From contig NZ_CP109435.1 of NCBI RefSeq assembly GCF_036227125.1, forward strand, positions 7,812,001 to 7,876,000: a stretch of 64,000 nucleotides of DNA, read 5' to 3'. Positions 27,278 through 34,773 of this stretch are shown in pieces. The notes beneath the pieces were generated by a model. It had not been told where the DNA came from, made no database searches, and saw only the letters and a program-made list of their open reading frames with translations. The stretch comes from Streptomyces sp. NBC_01485. Lineage in GTDB: Bacteria; Actinomycetota; Actinomycetes; Streptomycetales; Streptomycetaceae. Numbering within the stretch: position 1 is the stretch's first letter; the number at the start of each line of letters is the position of its first letter. The position numbers and the translations under genes were made by a program.

Positions 27278-28483
27278 TCAGCCCTGGAACCGATACTCCT
27301 CGAGCAACCTGCGACCAATGATCATTTTCTGGATTTCGGCGGTGCCTTCACCGATCAGCAACATCGGGGCCTCGCGGTAGAGGCGCTCGATCTCGTATTC
27401 CTTGGAGAAGCCGTAACCGCCGTGGATCCGGAAGGCGTCCTCCACGACCTCCTTGCAGTACTCGGAGGCGAGGTACTTCGCCATCCCTGCCTCGAGGTCG
27501 TTTCGTTCTCCGGAGTCCTTTTTGCGTGCAGCGTTCACCATCATCGCATGGGCGGCCTCGACCTTGGTAGCCATCTCGGCCAGCTTGAACTGGATCGCCT
27601 GGTGCTGGGCGATCGCCTTGCCGAACGTATGGCGCTGCTGGGCGTACCGGACGCCGAGCTCGAAGGCACGGTGGGCGACGCCGCAGCCACGCGCCGCGAC
27701 GTTCACGCGGCCCACCTCCACACCGTCCATCATTTGGTAAAAACCCCGGCCGGTGACCCCGCCGAGCACGCGGTCTGCGGGAAGGCGCAGGCCATCCATG
27801 ATCATCTCGGTGGTGTCGACACCCTTGTAGCCCATCTTCTCGATCTTGCCGGGGATCGTGAGGCCCGGGCGGACCTCGCCGAAGCCGGGCTCCTTCTCGA
27901 TCAGGAAGGTCGTCATCGACTTGTGGGGGGCCGTGCCCTCCGGGTGTCCTTCGTCACTTCGCACGAGAACGGCCACCAGGGACGACGTTCCGCCGTTCGT
28001 CAGCCACATCTTCTGGCCGTTCAGGACGTACTCCTCGCCGTCCTGTACCGCCTTCGACGTGATCGCCGACACGTCCGAGCCGAGGCCCGGCTCCGACATG
28101 GAGAACGCGCCCCGGACGTCGCCGAGCGCCATGCGCGGCAGGAAGTGGTCCTTCTGCTCCTGTGTGCCGTGCTGCTTGAGCATGTACGCCACGATGAAGT
28201 GCGTGTTGATGATGCCGGACACCGACATCCAGCCGCGGGCGATCTCCTCGACGCAGAGCGCGTAGGTGAGGAGGGACTCGCCCAGGCCCCCGTACTCCTC
28301 CGGGATCATCAGGCCGAACAGGCCCAACTCCTTGAGGCCGTCGACGATCTGCTGCGGGTACTCGTCGCGGTGCTCCAGCTCGGTCGCGACCGGGATGATC
28401 TCCTTGTCCACGAAGTCGCGGACGGTGGAGAGGATCTCCTGCTGGACGTCGGTCAGACCGGCGGTCTGGGCGAGTCGCGCCAT
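27278..28483 (-). CDS. acyl-CoA dehydrogenase, candidate methylsuccinyl-CoA dehydrogenase
   Basis: A 401-aa flavoenzyme of the acyl-CoA dehydrogenase family. It has the substrate and FAD signatures A-F-S-M-S-E-P-G-L-G-S-D and M-W-L-T-N-G-G, the Arg/Gln region R-H-T-F-G-K-A-I-A-Q-H-Q, and catalytic Glu in G-E-G-T-A-E-I-Q. Its position after the ethylmalonyl-CoA mutase, lyase and hydratase genes points to oxidation of methylsuccinyl-CoA to mesaconyl-CoA. The Rhodobacter enzyme for this step is about 150 residues longer, so the role rests on context. It starts 2 nt after the MaoC gene, with AGGGGA 8-9 nt upstream. Confidence 0.88.
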   Translation of the reverse strand: MARLAQTAGLTDVQQEILSTVRDFVDKEIIPVATELEHRDEYPQQIVDGLKELGLFGLMIPEEYGGLGESLLTYALCVEEIARGWMSVSGIINTHFIVAYMLKQHGTQEQKDHFLPRMALGDVRGAFSMSEPGLGSDVSAITSKAVQDGEEYVLNGQKMWLTNGGTSSLVAVLVRSDEGHPEGTAPHKSMTTFLIEKEPGFGEVRPGLTIPGKIEKMGYKGVDTTEMIMDGLRLPADRVLGGVTGRGFYQMMDGVEVGRVNVAARGCGVAHRAFELGVRYAQQRHTFGKAIAQHQAIQFKLAEMATKVEAAHAMMVNAARKKDSGERNDLEAGMAKYLASEYCKEVVEDAFRIHGGYGFSKEYEIERLYREAPMLLIGEGTAEIQKMIIGRRLLEEYRFQG

Positions 28484-28485
28484 GG

Positions 28486-29004
28486 CTACTTCCCCTGTTC
28501 CTTTTCCTTGAGCTCGGGCCGGCCCGGCTGCTCCCCGCCGCGCTCCTTGATGTACGTCTCGGTCGGCACCAGCACCTTGCGGCGGAACACGCACACGAGA
28601 GTGCCGTCCTGCTTGTAGCCCTTGGTCTCGACATACACGATCCCGCGGTCGTTCTTCGACTTCGACGGCCACTTGTCGAGCACGGTCGTCTGCCCGTACA
28701 GCGTGTCGCCGTGGAAGGTCGGCGCGACGTGCTTGAGCGACTCGATCTCCAGGTTGGCGATCGCCTTGCCGGAGACGTCCGGCACGGACATGCCGAGCAG
28801 GAGGGAGTAGATGTAGTTGCCGACGACGACGTTCTTGCCGAAGTCGGTCGTCCGCTCCGCGTAGTTGGCGTCCATGTGGAGCGGGTGGTGGTTCATCGTG
28901 AGGAGACAGAAGAGGTGGTCGTCGTACTCCGTGACCGTCTTTCCCGGCCAGTGCTTGTACACCGCCCCGACCTCGAACTCCTCGTAGGTGCGCCCGAACT
29001 GCAT
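28486..29004 (-). CDS. MaoC-like hydratase, candidate mesaconyl-CoA hydratase
   Basis: A 172-aa single hot-dog MaoC-domain protein. The hydratase motif appears as N-H-H-P-L-H-M-D in place of the usual G-D-x-N-P-x-H, keeping the His but with Asn-His in front. The C-terminal 20 residues are charged (K-E-R-G-G-E-Q, K-E-K-E-Q). In the ethylmalonyl-CoA pathway a MaoC enzyme hydrates mesaconyl-CoA to beta-methylmalyl-CoA; its place between lyase and dehydrogenase genes supports that role. It is 4 nt from the upstream stop and 2 nt from the downstream start, so the genes are co-transcribed. Confidence 0.88.
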   Translation of the reverse strand: MQFGRTYEEFEVGAVYKHWPGKTVTEYDDHLFCLLTMNHHPLHMDANYAERTTDFGKNVVVGNYIYSLLLGMSVPDVSGKAIANLEIESLKHVAPTFHGDTLYGQTTVLDKWPSKSKNDRGIVYVETKGYKQDGTLVCVFRRKVLVPTETYIKERGGEQPGRPELKEKEQGK

Positions 29005-29008
29005 CGCG

Positions 29009-29968
29009 TCACGCCTCCGGGATCTCGAACGTGCTGGTGCGCTTCAGGCCGGCGGCGCGGCCCTTGCCGGAGATGACCAGCGCCATCTTGCGGCTCGCCT
29101 CGTCGATCATCTCGTCGCCGAGCATCGCCGAGCCTTTCCTGCCGCCCGCCTCGGACGTGCAGTAGTCGTACGCGTCCAGGATCAGCTCGGCGTGGTCGTA
29201 GTCCTCCTGCGAGGGCGAGAAGATCTCGTTGGACGCCTCGACCTGGCCCGGGTGCAGCACCCACTTGCCGTCGAAGCCGAGCGCGGCGGCCCGCTGGGCG
29301 ACCGCGCGGTAGCCGTCGACGTTGCGGATCTGGAGGTAGGGGCCGTCGATCGCCTGGAGGTCGTTGGCACGGGCGGCCATCAGGATCTTCATCAGGATGT
29401 AGTGGTAGGCGTCCGCCGGGTAGCCGGGCGGCTGCTCGCCCACGACGAGCGACTTCATGTTGATCGACGCCATGAAGTCGGCCGGACCGAAGATGATCGT
29501 CTCGACCCGTGGACTGGCCTGAGCGATCTCGTTGACGTTGTTGAGGCCCTGCGCGTTCTCGATCTGCGCCTCGATGCCGATCCGGCCGACCTCGAAGCCC
29601 ATCGTCTTCTCGATCTGGGTCAGCAGCAGGTCCAGCGCGACGACCTGCTGGGCGTTCTGCACCTTCGGCAGCATGATGCAGTCGAGGTTGGGGCCGGCCC
29701 CCTCGACCACCGTCACGACGTCGCGGTACGTCCACTCGGTCGTCCAGTCGTTGACGCGTACGACCCTCGTCTTGCCCGTCCAGTCACCCTCGTTGAGGAA
29801 CTTGACGATGGTGTGCCGCGCCTCCGGCTTGGCGAGCGGCGCGCACGCGTCCTCCAGGTCCAGGAAGACCTGGTCGGCGGGGAGACCCTGGGCCTTCTCC
29901 AGGAAGCGGGGGTTGCTTCCGGGGACCGCGAGACACGAGCGGCGCGGACGCAGACGGTTGACTGTCAT
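29009..29968 (-). CDS. HpcH/HpaI (CitE-like) CoA-ester lyase, candidate malyl/methylmalyl-CoA lyase
   Basis: A 319-aa TIM-barrel lyase. It opens R-P-R-R-S-C-L-A-V-P-G-S-N and shows the CitE features D-L-E-D-A-C, R-V-N-D, L-P-K-V, the Q-I-E-N metal/substrate segment and G-P-A-D-F. In the ethylmalonyl-CoA pathway such an enzyme splits beta-methylmalyl-CoA into glyoxylate and propionyl-CoA and can act on malyl-CoA. Its ATG overlaps the mutase stop as ATGA, showing translational coupling. Confidence 0.9.
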   Translation of the reverse strand: MTVNRLRPRRSCLAVPGSNPRFLEKAQGLPADQVFLDLEDACAPLAKPEARHTIVKFLNEGDWTGKTRVVRVNDWTTEWTYRDVVTVVEGAGPNLDCIMLPKVQNAQQVVALDLLLTQIEKTMGFEVGRIGIEAQIENAQGLNNVNEIAQASPRVETIIFGPADFMASINMKSLVVGEQPPGYPADAYHYILMKILMAARANDLQAIDGPYLQIRNVDGYRAVAQRAAALGFDGKWVLHPGQVEASNEIFSPSQEDYDHAELILDAYDYCTSEAGGRKGSAMLGDEMIDEASRKMALVISGKGRAAGLKRTSTFEIPEA

Positions 29969-32013
29969 GCGGGGACCTCCAGGGGGTCGAGCTTGTTCGC
30001 TTTCCGGATCTCGTCGACGATGCGGCCGATGATTCCGGTGATGTCGAAGTCCTTCGGGGTGAAGACGGCGGCGACGCCGGCGGCCCTGAGCTGCTCCGCG
30101 TCACCATGGGGGATGATGCCACCGGCGATCACCGGAATATCTGTGGCACCGGCCACACGCAGCCGATCCAGCACGTCCGGCACCAGTTGGGCGTGCGAGC
30201 CGGACAGGATGGACAGGCCCACCGCGTGGACGTCCTCCTCCAGCGCGGCGTCCACGATCTGCTCGGGCGTCAGCCGGATACCCTGGTAGACCACCTCGAA
30301 CCCGGCGTCACGCGCGCGTACGGCGATCTGCTCGGCGCCGTTGGAGTGCCCGTCCAGCCCCGGCTTGCCGACCAGGAAGCGCAGCTTGCCGACGCCCATG
30401 TCCCGCGCCGTCACATCGACCTTGCGGCGGACGTCGGCCATGGCCGAGCCCTCCTCCGCGGGGACCGCGACCGGCGCCGAGGAGACCCCGGTCGGCGCCC
30501 GGAACTCGCCGAACACCTCGCGCAGCGCGCCGGACCACTCGCCGGTCGTGACCCCGGCGCGGGCGCACTCCAGGGTGGCCTCCATGAGGTTGGCGGTGCC
30601 CTTGGCGGCCTCCTTCAGCTTCTCCAGCGCCTTGCACGGGCGCGGGTGGTTGAAGGGCGGCTGGTAGCGGGTGTCGCGCCAGTGCTGGAGGGAGGCGATG
30701 ACCCGGGCCTCGACCGCCGGATCGACGGTCTGGATCGCCGTGTCGAGATCCGCGGTCAGGGGATTGGGCTCGGTCGTCTCGAAGATGTTGACGCCGATGA
30801 TCTTGTCCTGACCGGATTCGATACGAGCCCGGCGCTCGGCGTGCGAGGAGACGAGCTGCGACTTGAGGTAGCCCGACTCGACGGCGGCCATCGCGCCGCC
30901 CATCTCCTGGATCCGCTCGATCTCCGCGAAGGACTCCTCGACCAGTGTCGCGACCTTCGCCTCGATGACGTGCGAGCCCTCGAATATGTCCTCGTACTCC
31001 AGCAGGTCGCTCTCGTGGGCGAGGACCTGCTGGATGCGCAGCGACCACTGCTGGTCCCAGGGGCGGGGCAGGCCGAGGGCCTCGTTCCAGGCAGGGAGCT
31101 GCACGGCACGCGCGCGTGCGTCCTTCGACAGCGTCACGGCGAGCATCTCCAGCACGATCCGCTGGACGTTGTTCTCCGGCTGCGCCTCGGTCAGGCCCAG
31201 GGAGTTGACCTGGACGCCGTAGCGGAAGCGGCGCTGCTTGGGGTTCTCGATGCCGTAGCGCTCGCGGGTGATCCGGTCCCAGATGCGGCCGAAGGCGCGC
31301 ATCTTGCACATCTCCTCGACGAAGCGGACGCCCGCGTTCACGAAGAAGGAGATCCGGGCGACGACGTCGCCGAACCTCTCGGCCGGCACCTGCCCCGAGT
31401 CCCGGACGGCGTCCAGCACGGCGATCGCCGTCGACATGGCGTACGCGATCTCCTGGACCGGCGTGGCGCCCGCCTCCTGCAGGTGGTAGCTGCAGATGTT
31501 GATCGGGTTCCACTTGGGGAGGTGGGAGACCGTGTACGTGATCATGTCCGTGGTCAGCCGGAGCGACGGCCCCGGCGGGAACACGTGCGTGCCCCGGGAC
31601 AGGTACTCCTTGACTATGTCGTTCTGGGTCGTGCCCTGGAGCTGGGTGACGTCGGCGCCCTGCTCCTCCGCGACGACCTGGTAGAGCGCCAGCAGCCACA
31701 TGGCGGTGGCGTTGATCGTCATCGAGGTGTTCATCTGCTCCAGGGGGATGTCCTGGAACAGCCGGCGCATGTCACCGACGTGGGCCACCGGCACGCCGAC
31801 CCGGCCGACCTCGCCGCGGGCGAGGATGTGGTCGGAGTCGTAGCCGGTCTGCGTCGGCAGGTCGAACGCGACCGACAGGCCGGTCTGGCCCTTGGCGAGG
31901 TTGCGCCGGTACAGCTCGTTGGACGCCTCGGCCGTGGAGTGACCGGCGTACGTGCGCATGAGCCACGGCCGGTCCTTCTCCCGCTTGCCTTCGGCGGGCT
32001 GACGCTCAGTCAT
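29965..32013 (-). CDS. meaA: ethylmalonyl-CoA mutase (MeaA-type, cobalamin-dependent)
   Basis: A 682-aa adenosylcobalamin mutase carrying both the substrate TIM-barrel domain (about 1-520) and the B12-binding domain (about 540-682) in one chain. The cobalamin signature D-x-H-x-x-G is G-L-D-G-H-S-N-G with ligand His556, followed by S-I-L-S-G-S-H and A-G-G-I-I-P. The N-terminus holds T-Y-A-G-H-S-T-A and A-F-D-L-P-T-Q-T-G-Y, as in MCM-like mutases. MeaA-type enzymes convert (2R)-ethylmalonyl-CoA to (2S)-methylsuccinyl-CoA. It lies 17 nt after ccr, whose product it uses, and overlaps the lyase gene. Confidence 0.94.
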   Translation of the reverse strand: MTERQPAEGKREKDRPWLMRTYAGHSTAEASNELYRRNLAKGQTGLSVAFDLPTQTGYDSDHILARGEVGRVGVPVAHVGDMRRLFQDIPLEQMNTSMTINATAMWLLALYQVVAEEQGADVTQLQGTTQNDIVKEYLSRGTHVFPPGPSLRLTTDMITYTVSHLPKWNPINICSYHLQEAGATPVQEIAYAMSTAIAVLDAVRDSGQVPAERFGDVVARISFFVNAGVRFVEEMCKMRAFGRIWDRITRERYGIENPKQRRFRYGVQVNSLGLTEAQPENNVQRIVLEMLAVTLSKDARARAVQLPAWNEALGLPRPWDQQWSLRIQQVLAHESDLLEYEDIFEGSHVIEAKVATLVEESFAEIERIQEMGGAMAAVESGYLKSQLVSSHAERRARIESGQDKIIGVNIFETTEPNPLTADLDTAIQTVDPAVEARVIASLQHWRDTRYQPPFNHPRPCKALEKLKEAAKGTANLMEATLECARAGVTTGEWSGALREVFGEFRAPTGVSSAPVAVPAEEGSAMADVRRKVDVTARDMGVGKLRFLVGKPGLDGHSNGAEQIAVRARDAGFEVVYQGIRLTPEQIVDAALEEDVHAVGLSILSGSHAQLVPDVLDRLRVAGATDIPVIAGGIIPHGDAEQLRAAGVAAVFTPKDFDITGIIGRIVDEIRKANKLDPLEVPA

Positions 32014-32030
32014 CTATGACCTCGGGTGTC

Positions 32031-33374
32031 TCAGATGTTGCGGAAGCGGTTGATGGCGTCGATGTGCCGGGCGCGCTTTTCCTCGTCGCGCACACCGAGA
32101 CCCTCCTGGGGGGCCAGCGCGAGGACGCCGACCTTGCCCTGGTGGAGGTTGCGGTGCACGTCGTAGGCGGCCTGGCCGGTCTCCTCCAGGGAGTAGACCT
32201 TCGACAGCGTCGGGTGGATCTTGCCCTTCGCGACCAGCCGGTTGGCCTCCCAGGCCTCACGGTAGTTGGCGAAGTGCGAGCCGATGATCCGCTTCAGGGA
32301 CATCCACAGGTAGCGGTTGTCGTACTCGTGGTTGAAGCCGGAGGTCGAGGCGCAGGTGACGATCGTGCCGCCCTTGCGGGTGACGTACACGCTCGCGCCG
32401 AACGTCTCGCGGCCGGGGTGCTCGAAGACGATGTCGACGTCCTCGCCGCCGGTGAGTTCCCGGATGCGCTTGCCGAAACGTTTCCACTCGCGCGGGTCCT
32501 GGTGGTGCTCGTCCTGCCAGAACCGGTAGTCCTCGGCGGTGCGGTCGATGATCGCCTCGGCGCCCATGGCCCGGCAGATCTCCGCCTTCTGCGGCGAGGA
32601 GACGACGCAGATGGGGTTGGCGCCGCCGGCCAGCGCGAACTGCGTGGCGTAGCTGCCGAGTCCGCCGCTCGCGCCCCAGATCAGGACGTTGTCGCCCTGC
32701 TTCATGCCGGCGCCGTTGCGGGAGACCAACTGCCGGTAGGCGGTGGAGTTGACGAGCCCGGGGGCCGCCGCCTCCTCCCACGACAGGTGACCCGGCTTCG
32801 GCATCAGCTGGTTGGACTTGACGAGCGCGATCTCGGCGAGGCCGCCGAAGTTGGTCTCGAAGCCCCAGATGCGCTGCTCGGGGTCGAGCATCGTGTCGTT
32901 GTGGCCGTCGGAGGACTCCAGCTCGACGGACAGGCAGTGCGCGACGACCTCGTCGCCCGGCTTCCAGGCGTTCACGCCCGGGCCGGTGCGCAGGACGACG
33001 CCCGCGAGGTCGGAGCCGATGATGTGGTACGGCAGGTCGTGCCGCTTGGTCAGCTCGCTGAGCCTGCCGTAGCGCTCCAGGAAGCCGAAGGTCGCCATCG
33101 GCTCGAAGATCGAGGTCCACACGGAGTTGTAGTTGACCGAGGAGGCCATCACGGCCACCAGGGCCTCACCGGGCCCGAGTTCGGGCACCGGGACGTCGTC
33201 CAGGTGGATCGACTTGCGGGGGTCCTTGTCGCGGGTCTCGAGGCCCGCGAACATGTCCGTCTCGTCCTTGTGCACGGTGATCGCGCGGTAGGACTCGGGG
33301 AGCGGCAGAGCGGCGAAGTCGTCCGGTGTCGAGTCCGGCGACTGGATCGCGTCCAGGATTGCCTGAATGGTCAC
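32031..33374 (-). CDS. ccr: crotonyl-CoA carboxylase/reductase
   Basis: A 447-aa MDR-family enzyme that reductively carboxylates crotonyl-CoA to ethylmalonyl-CoA with NADPH. The length, the N-terminus with D-I-P-V-P-type core (L-D-D-V-P-V-P-E-L-G-P-G-E), S-S-V-N-Y-N-S-V-W, the nucleotide-binding W-G-A-S-G-G-L-G-S-Y and F-E-H-P-G-R-E-T-F are typical of CCR. It is the committed step of the ethylmalonyl-CoA pathway and makes extender units for polyketides. The GTG at 33374 has GGAGG 7 nt upstream; the frame to 33767 is unsupported. A leader of about 220 nt separates it from the promoter at 33602-33626. Confidence 0.95.
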   Translation of the reverse strand: MTIQAILDAIQSPDSTPDDFAALPLPESYRAITVHKDETDMFAGLETRDKDPRKSIHLDDVPVPELGPGEALVAVMASSVNYNSVWTSIFEPMATFGFLERYGRLSELTKRHDLPYHIIGSDLAGVVLRTGPGVNAWKPGDEVVAHCLSVELESSDGHNDTMLDPEQRIWGFETNFGGLAEIALVKSNQLMPKPGHLSWEEAAAPGLVNSTAYRQLVSRNGAGMKQGDNVLIWGASGGLGSYATQFALAGGANPICVVSSPQKAEICRAMGAEAIIDRTAEDYRFWQDEHHQDPREWKRFGKRIRELTGGEDVDIVFEHPGRETFGASVYVTRKGGTIVTCASTSGFNHEYDNRYLWMSLKRIIGSHFANYREAWEANRLVAKGKIHPTLSKVYSLEETGQAAYDVHRNLHQGKVGVLALAPQEGLGVRDEEKRARHIDAINRFRNI

Positions 33375-33827
33375 GGTGTTGCCTCCGGCGGTGAGCGCCC
33401 TGAGGGCGGGGCTCTGAGGGTTACGGCGGTGCTGCTGAGGGGTGGGTGGAAGTGCCGTCGGTTCGGCGGTGGTGCTGTTCGGCAGCGCTTTGTGGCGCGG
33501 GAGGTTGCCTGTGACGCAGGCGTCCGGGCACGCAGGCCATGTGCTTGCGGGGACAGCCGACGTACGAAAGGTCTCTGCACGCCGGCCGCCCGGACACCTC
33601 CAACGTATGACACCGCGTGTCACCTCGCAAGGCACTGAGTGCCATAAGTTCCTCTCGGATGAAATCTTTACGTAACAAATGAGCGATGATCGATCGAACG
33701 GGGTCCGAAATCCGCGAAACTCGGGCGGAAATCCGCGGAGATCCGCGCGAAAAGGTGGCCCTGACATGCGAAAACGGCCACCCGGTGGGGTGGCCGTCAG
33801 CTTGTCGTCACGCGGTGGAAGGTCGCC
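33375..33827. other. 453-bp regulatory region between tetR and ccr
   Basis: Going toward ccr, it contains an AT-rich stretch with TTACGTAA (33668-33675), two adjacent palindromes with a promoter (separate entry), a leader of about 220 nt without a convincing peptide ORF, and a small perfect hairpin GCCCT-C-AGGGC just before the ccr ribosome site. No gene is supported. Confidence 0.65.
33602..33643 (-). promoter_or_regulatory. ccr promoter with palindromic operators
   Basis: On the minus strand TTGCGA (-35) and TACGTT (-10, TANNNT type) are exactly 17 nt apart. The spacer contains the perfect palindrome TGACAC-GCG-GTGTCA (33608-33622). A second perfect palindrome, GGCACT-C-AGTGCC (33631-33643), abuts the -35 box. 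A repressor bound in the spacer would block RNA polymerase. The adjacent upstream TetR gene is the natural candidate ligand, but this is inference; the same palindrome was not seen before tetR or the 3-hydroxybutyryl-CoA dehydrogenase gene. Confidence 0.6.
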
Positions 33828-34643
33828 TCAGCGCTCCTTGAGCGCCTGCTCGATGGCCCGCATGACCTCGTCCAGCGGGGCGTCGGTGCGGGCGACCGTG
33901 ACCAGTACCTCGCCGTGCGCGGAGATCGCCGCCGGGGCCTGCGCGGGGGCGCCGGCGCTGCTGCGGCCGGCTCCGATGCCCGTCCCGAACGTCTTCCGGA
34001 CGATCGCGAAGGCGTGGTCGAGCTGGGTCTCGACGTCGCCCTGGCCGCCCGCCCGCAGCCAGCGGCGCAGGACGTGGTTGTGGGCGGTGACCACGGCGGA
34101 CGCGGCGACCTCGGCGAGCAGCGGGTCGTCGTTGGCGTCATCGTCGTGCGCGTGCTCGTCGAAGTGGCCGAGCAGGTAGCGGGTGAAGAGGCGCTCATAG
34201 CGGGCCACCGACGCGATCTCCGCCTCGCGCAGGGTGGGCACCTCGCGGGTCAGCTTGTAGCGGGCGACCGAGATCTCCGGCCGGGCCGCGTACATCTTCA
34301 TGACTTCCTTGATGCCGCGGCACACCGTGTCGAGCGGGTGCTCGTGCGCCGGGGCCGCGTTGAGCACCGCCTCGGCCCGGATCAGCGTGTCGTCGTGGTC
34401 GGGGAAGATCGCCTCTTCCTTGGAACGGAAGTGGCGGAAGAAAGTCCGGCGGGCGACCCCGGCGGCGGCCGCGATCTCGTCGACGGTGGTCGCCTCGTAC
34501 CCCTTGGTCGCGAACAGCTCCATGGCCGCGGCCGCCAGTTCTCGGCGCATCTTGAGCCGTTGGGCGGCGGCGCGGCTGCCAGCGGCACTTTCCGGCGCGT
34601 CGGACGTGGCTGGTGTACGTGAGGACCTGGCGGGCTGGGGCAT
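33828..34643 (-). CDS. TetR-family regulator of the ethylmalonyl-CoA locus (inferred)
   Basis: A 271-aa regulator. The TetR helix-turn-helix spans about residues 28-75 (M-E-L-F-A-T-K-G-Y-E-A-T-T-V-D-E-I-A-A-A-A-G-V ending F-R-H-F). The ligand domain follows, with an acidic D-E-H-A-H-D-D-D-A-N-D-D loop and a long Ala/Pro-rich C-terminus. Placed between the dehydrogenase and ccr genes on the same strand, it probably controls this pathway in response to a CoA ester. The ATG at 34643 is preceded by TACGTT with 6 nt spacing, so it may be leaderless; an in-frame ATG at 34661 is the alternative. Confidence 0.85.
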   Translation of the reverse strand: MPQPARSSRTPATSDAPESAAGSRAAAQRLKMRRELAAAAMELFATKGYEATTVDEIAAAAGVARRTFFRHFRSKEEAIFPDHDDTLIRAEAVLNAAPAHEHPLDTVCRGIKEVMKMYAARPEISVARYKLTREVPTLREAEIASVARYERLFTRYLLGHFDEHAHDDDANDDPLLAEVAASAVVTAHNHVLRRWLRAGGQGDVETQLDHAFAIVRKTFGTGIGAGRSSAGAPAQAPAAISAHGEVLVTVARTDAPLDEVMRAIEQALKER

Positions 34644-34649
34644 GACCCG

Positions 34650-34655
34650 AACGTA
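34650..34655 (-). promoter_or_regulatory. -10 box TACGTT of a probable leaderless tetR mRNA
   Basis: TACGTT lies 6 nt before the ATG, with no ribosome site between. It is the same hexamer as the ccr -10 box. No clear -35 box is visible. Confidence 0.4.
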
Positions 34656-34773
34656 CTGCATGTGCGCAGCTCGGTGTGCCTGTCCGGGGTCACCCCCGGC
34701 CTCGGCGGGCCCGCCCGTGGGGTCGAGCAGCCCGCCCCAGTCCTCGCCCGCCGGGAGCCGGTGGCCGGGGCCG

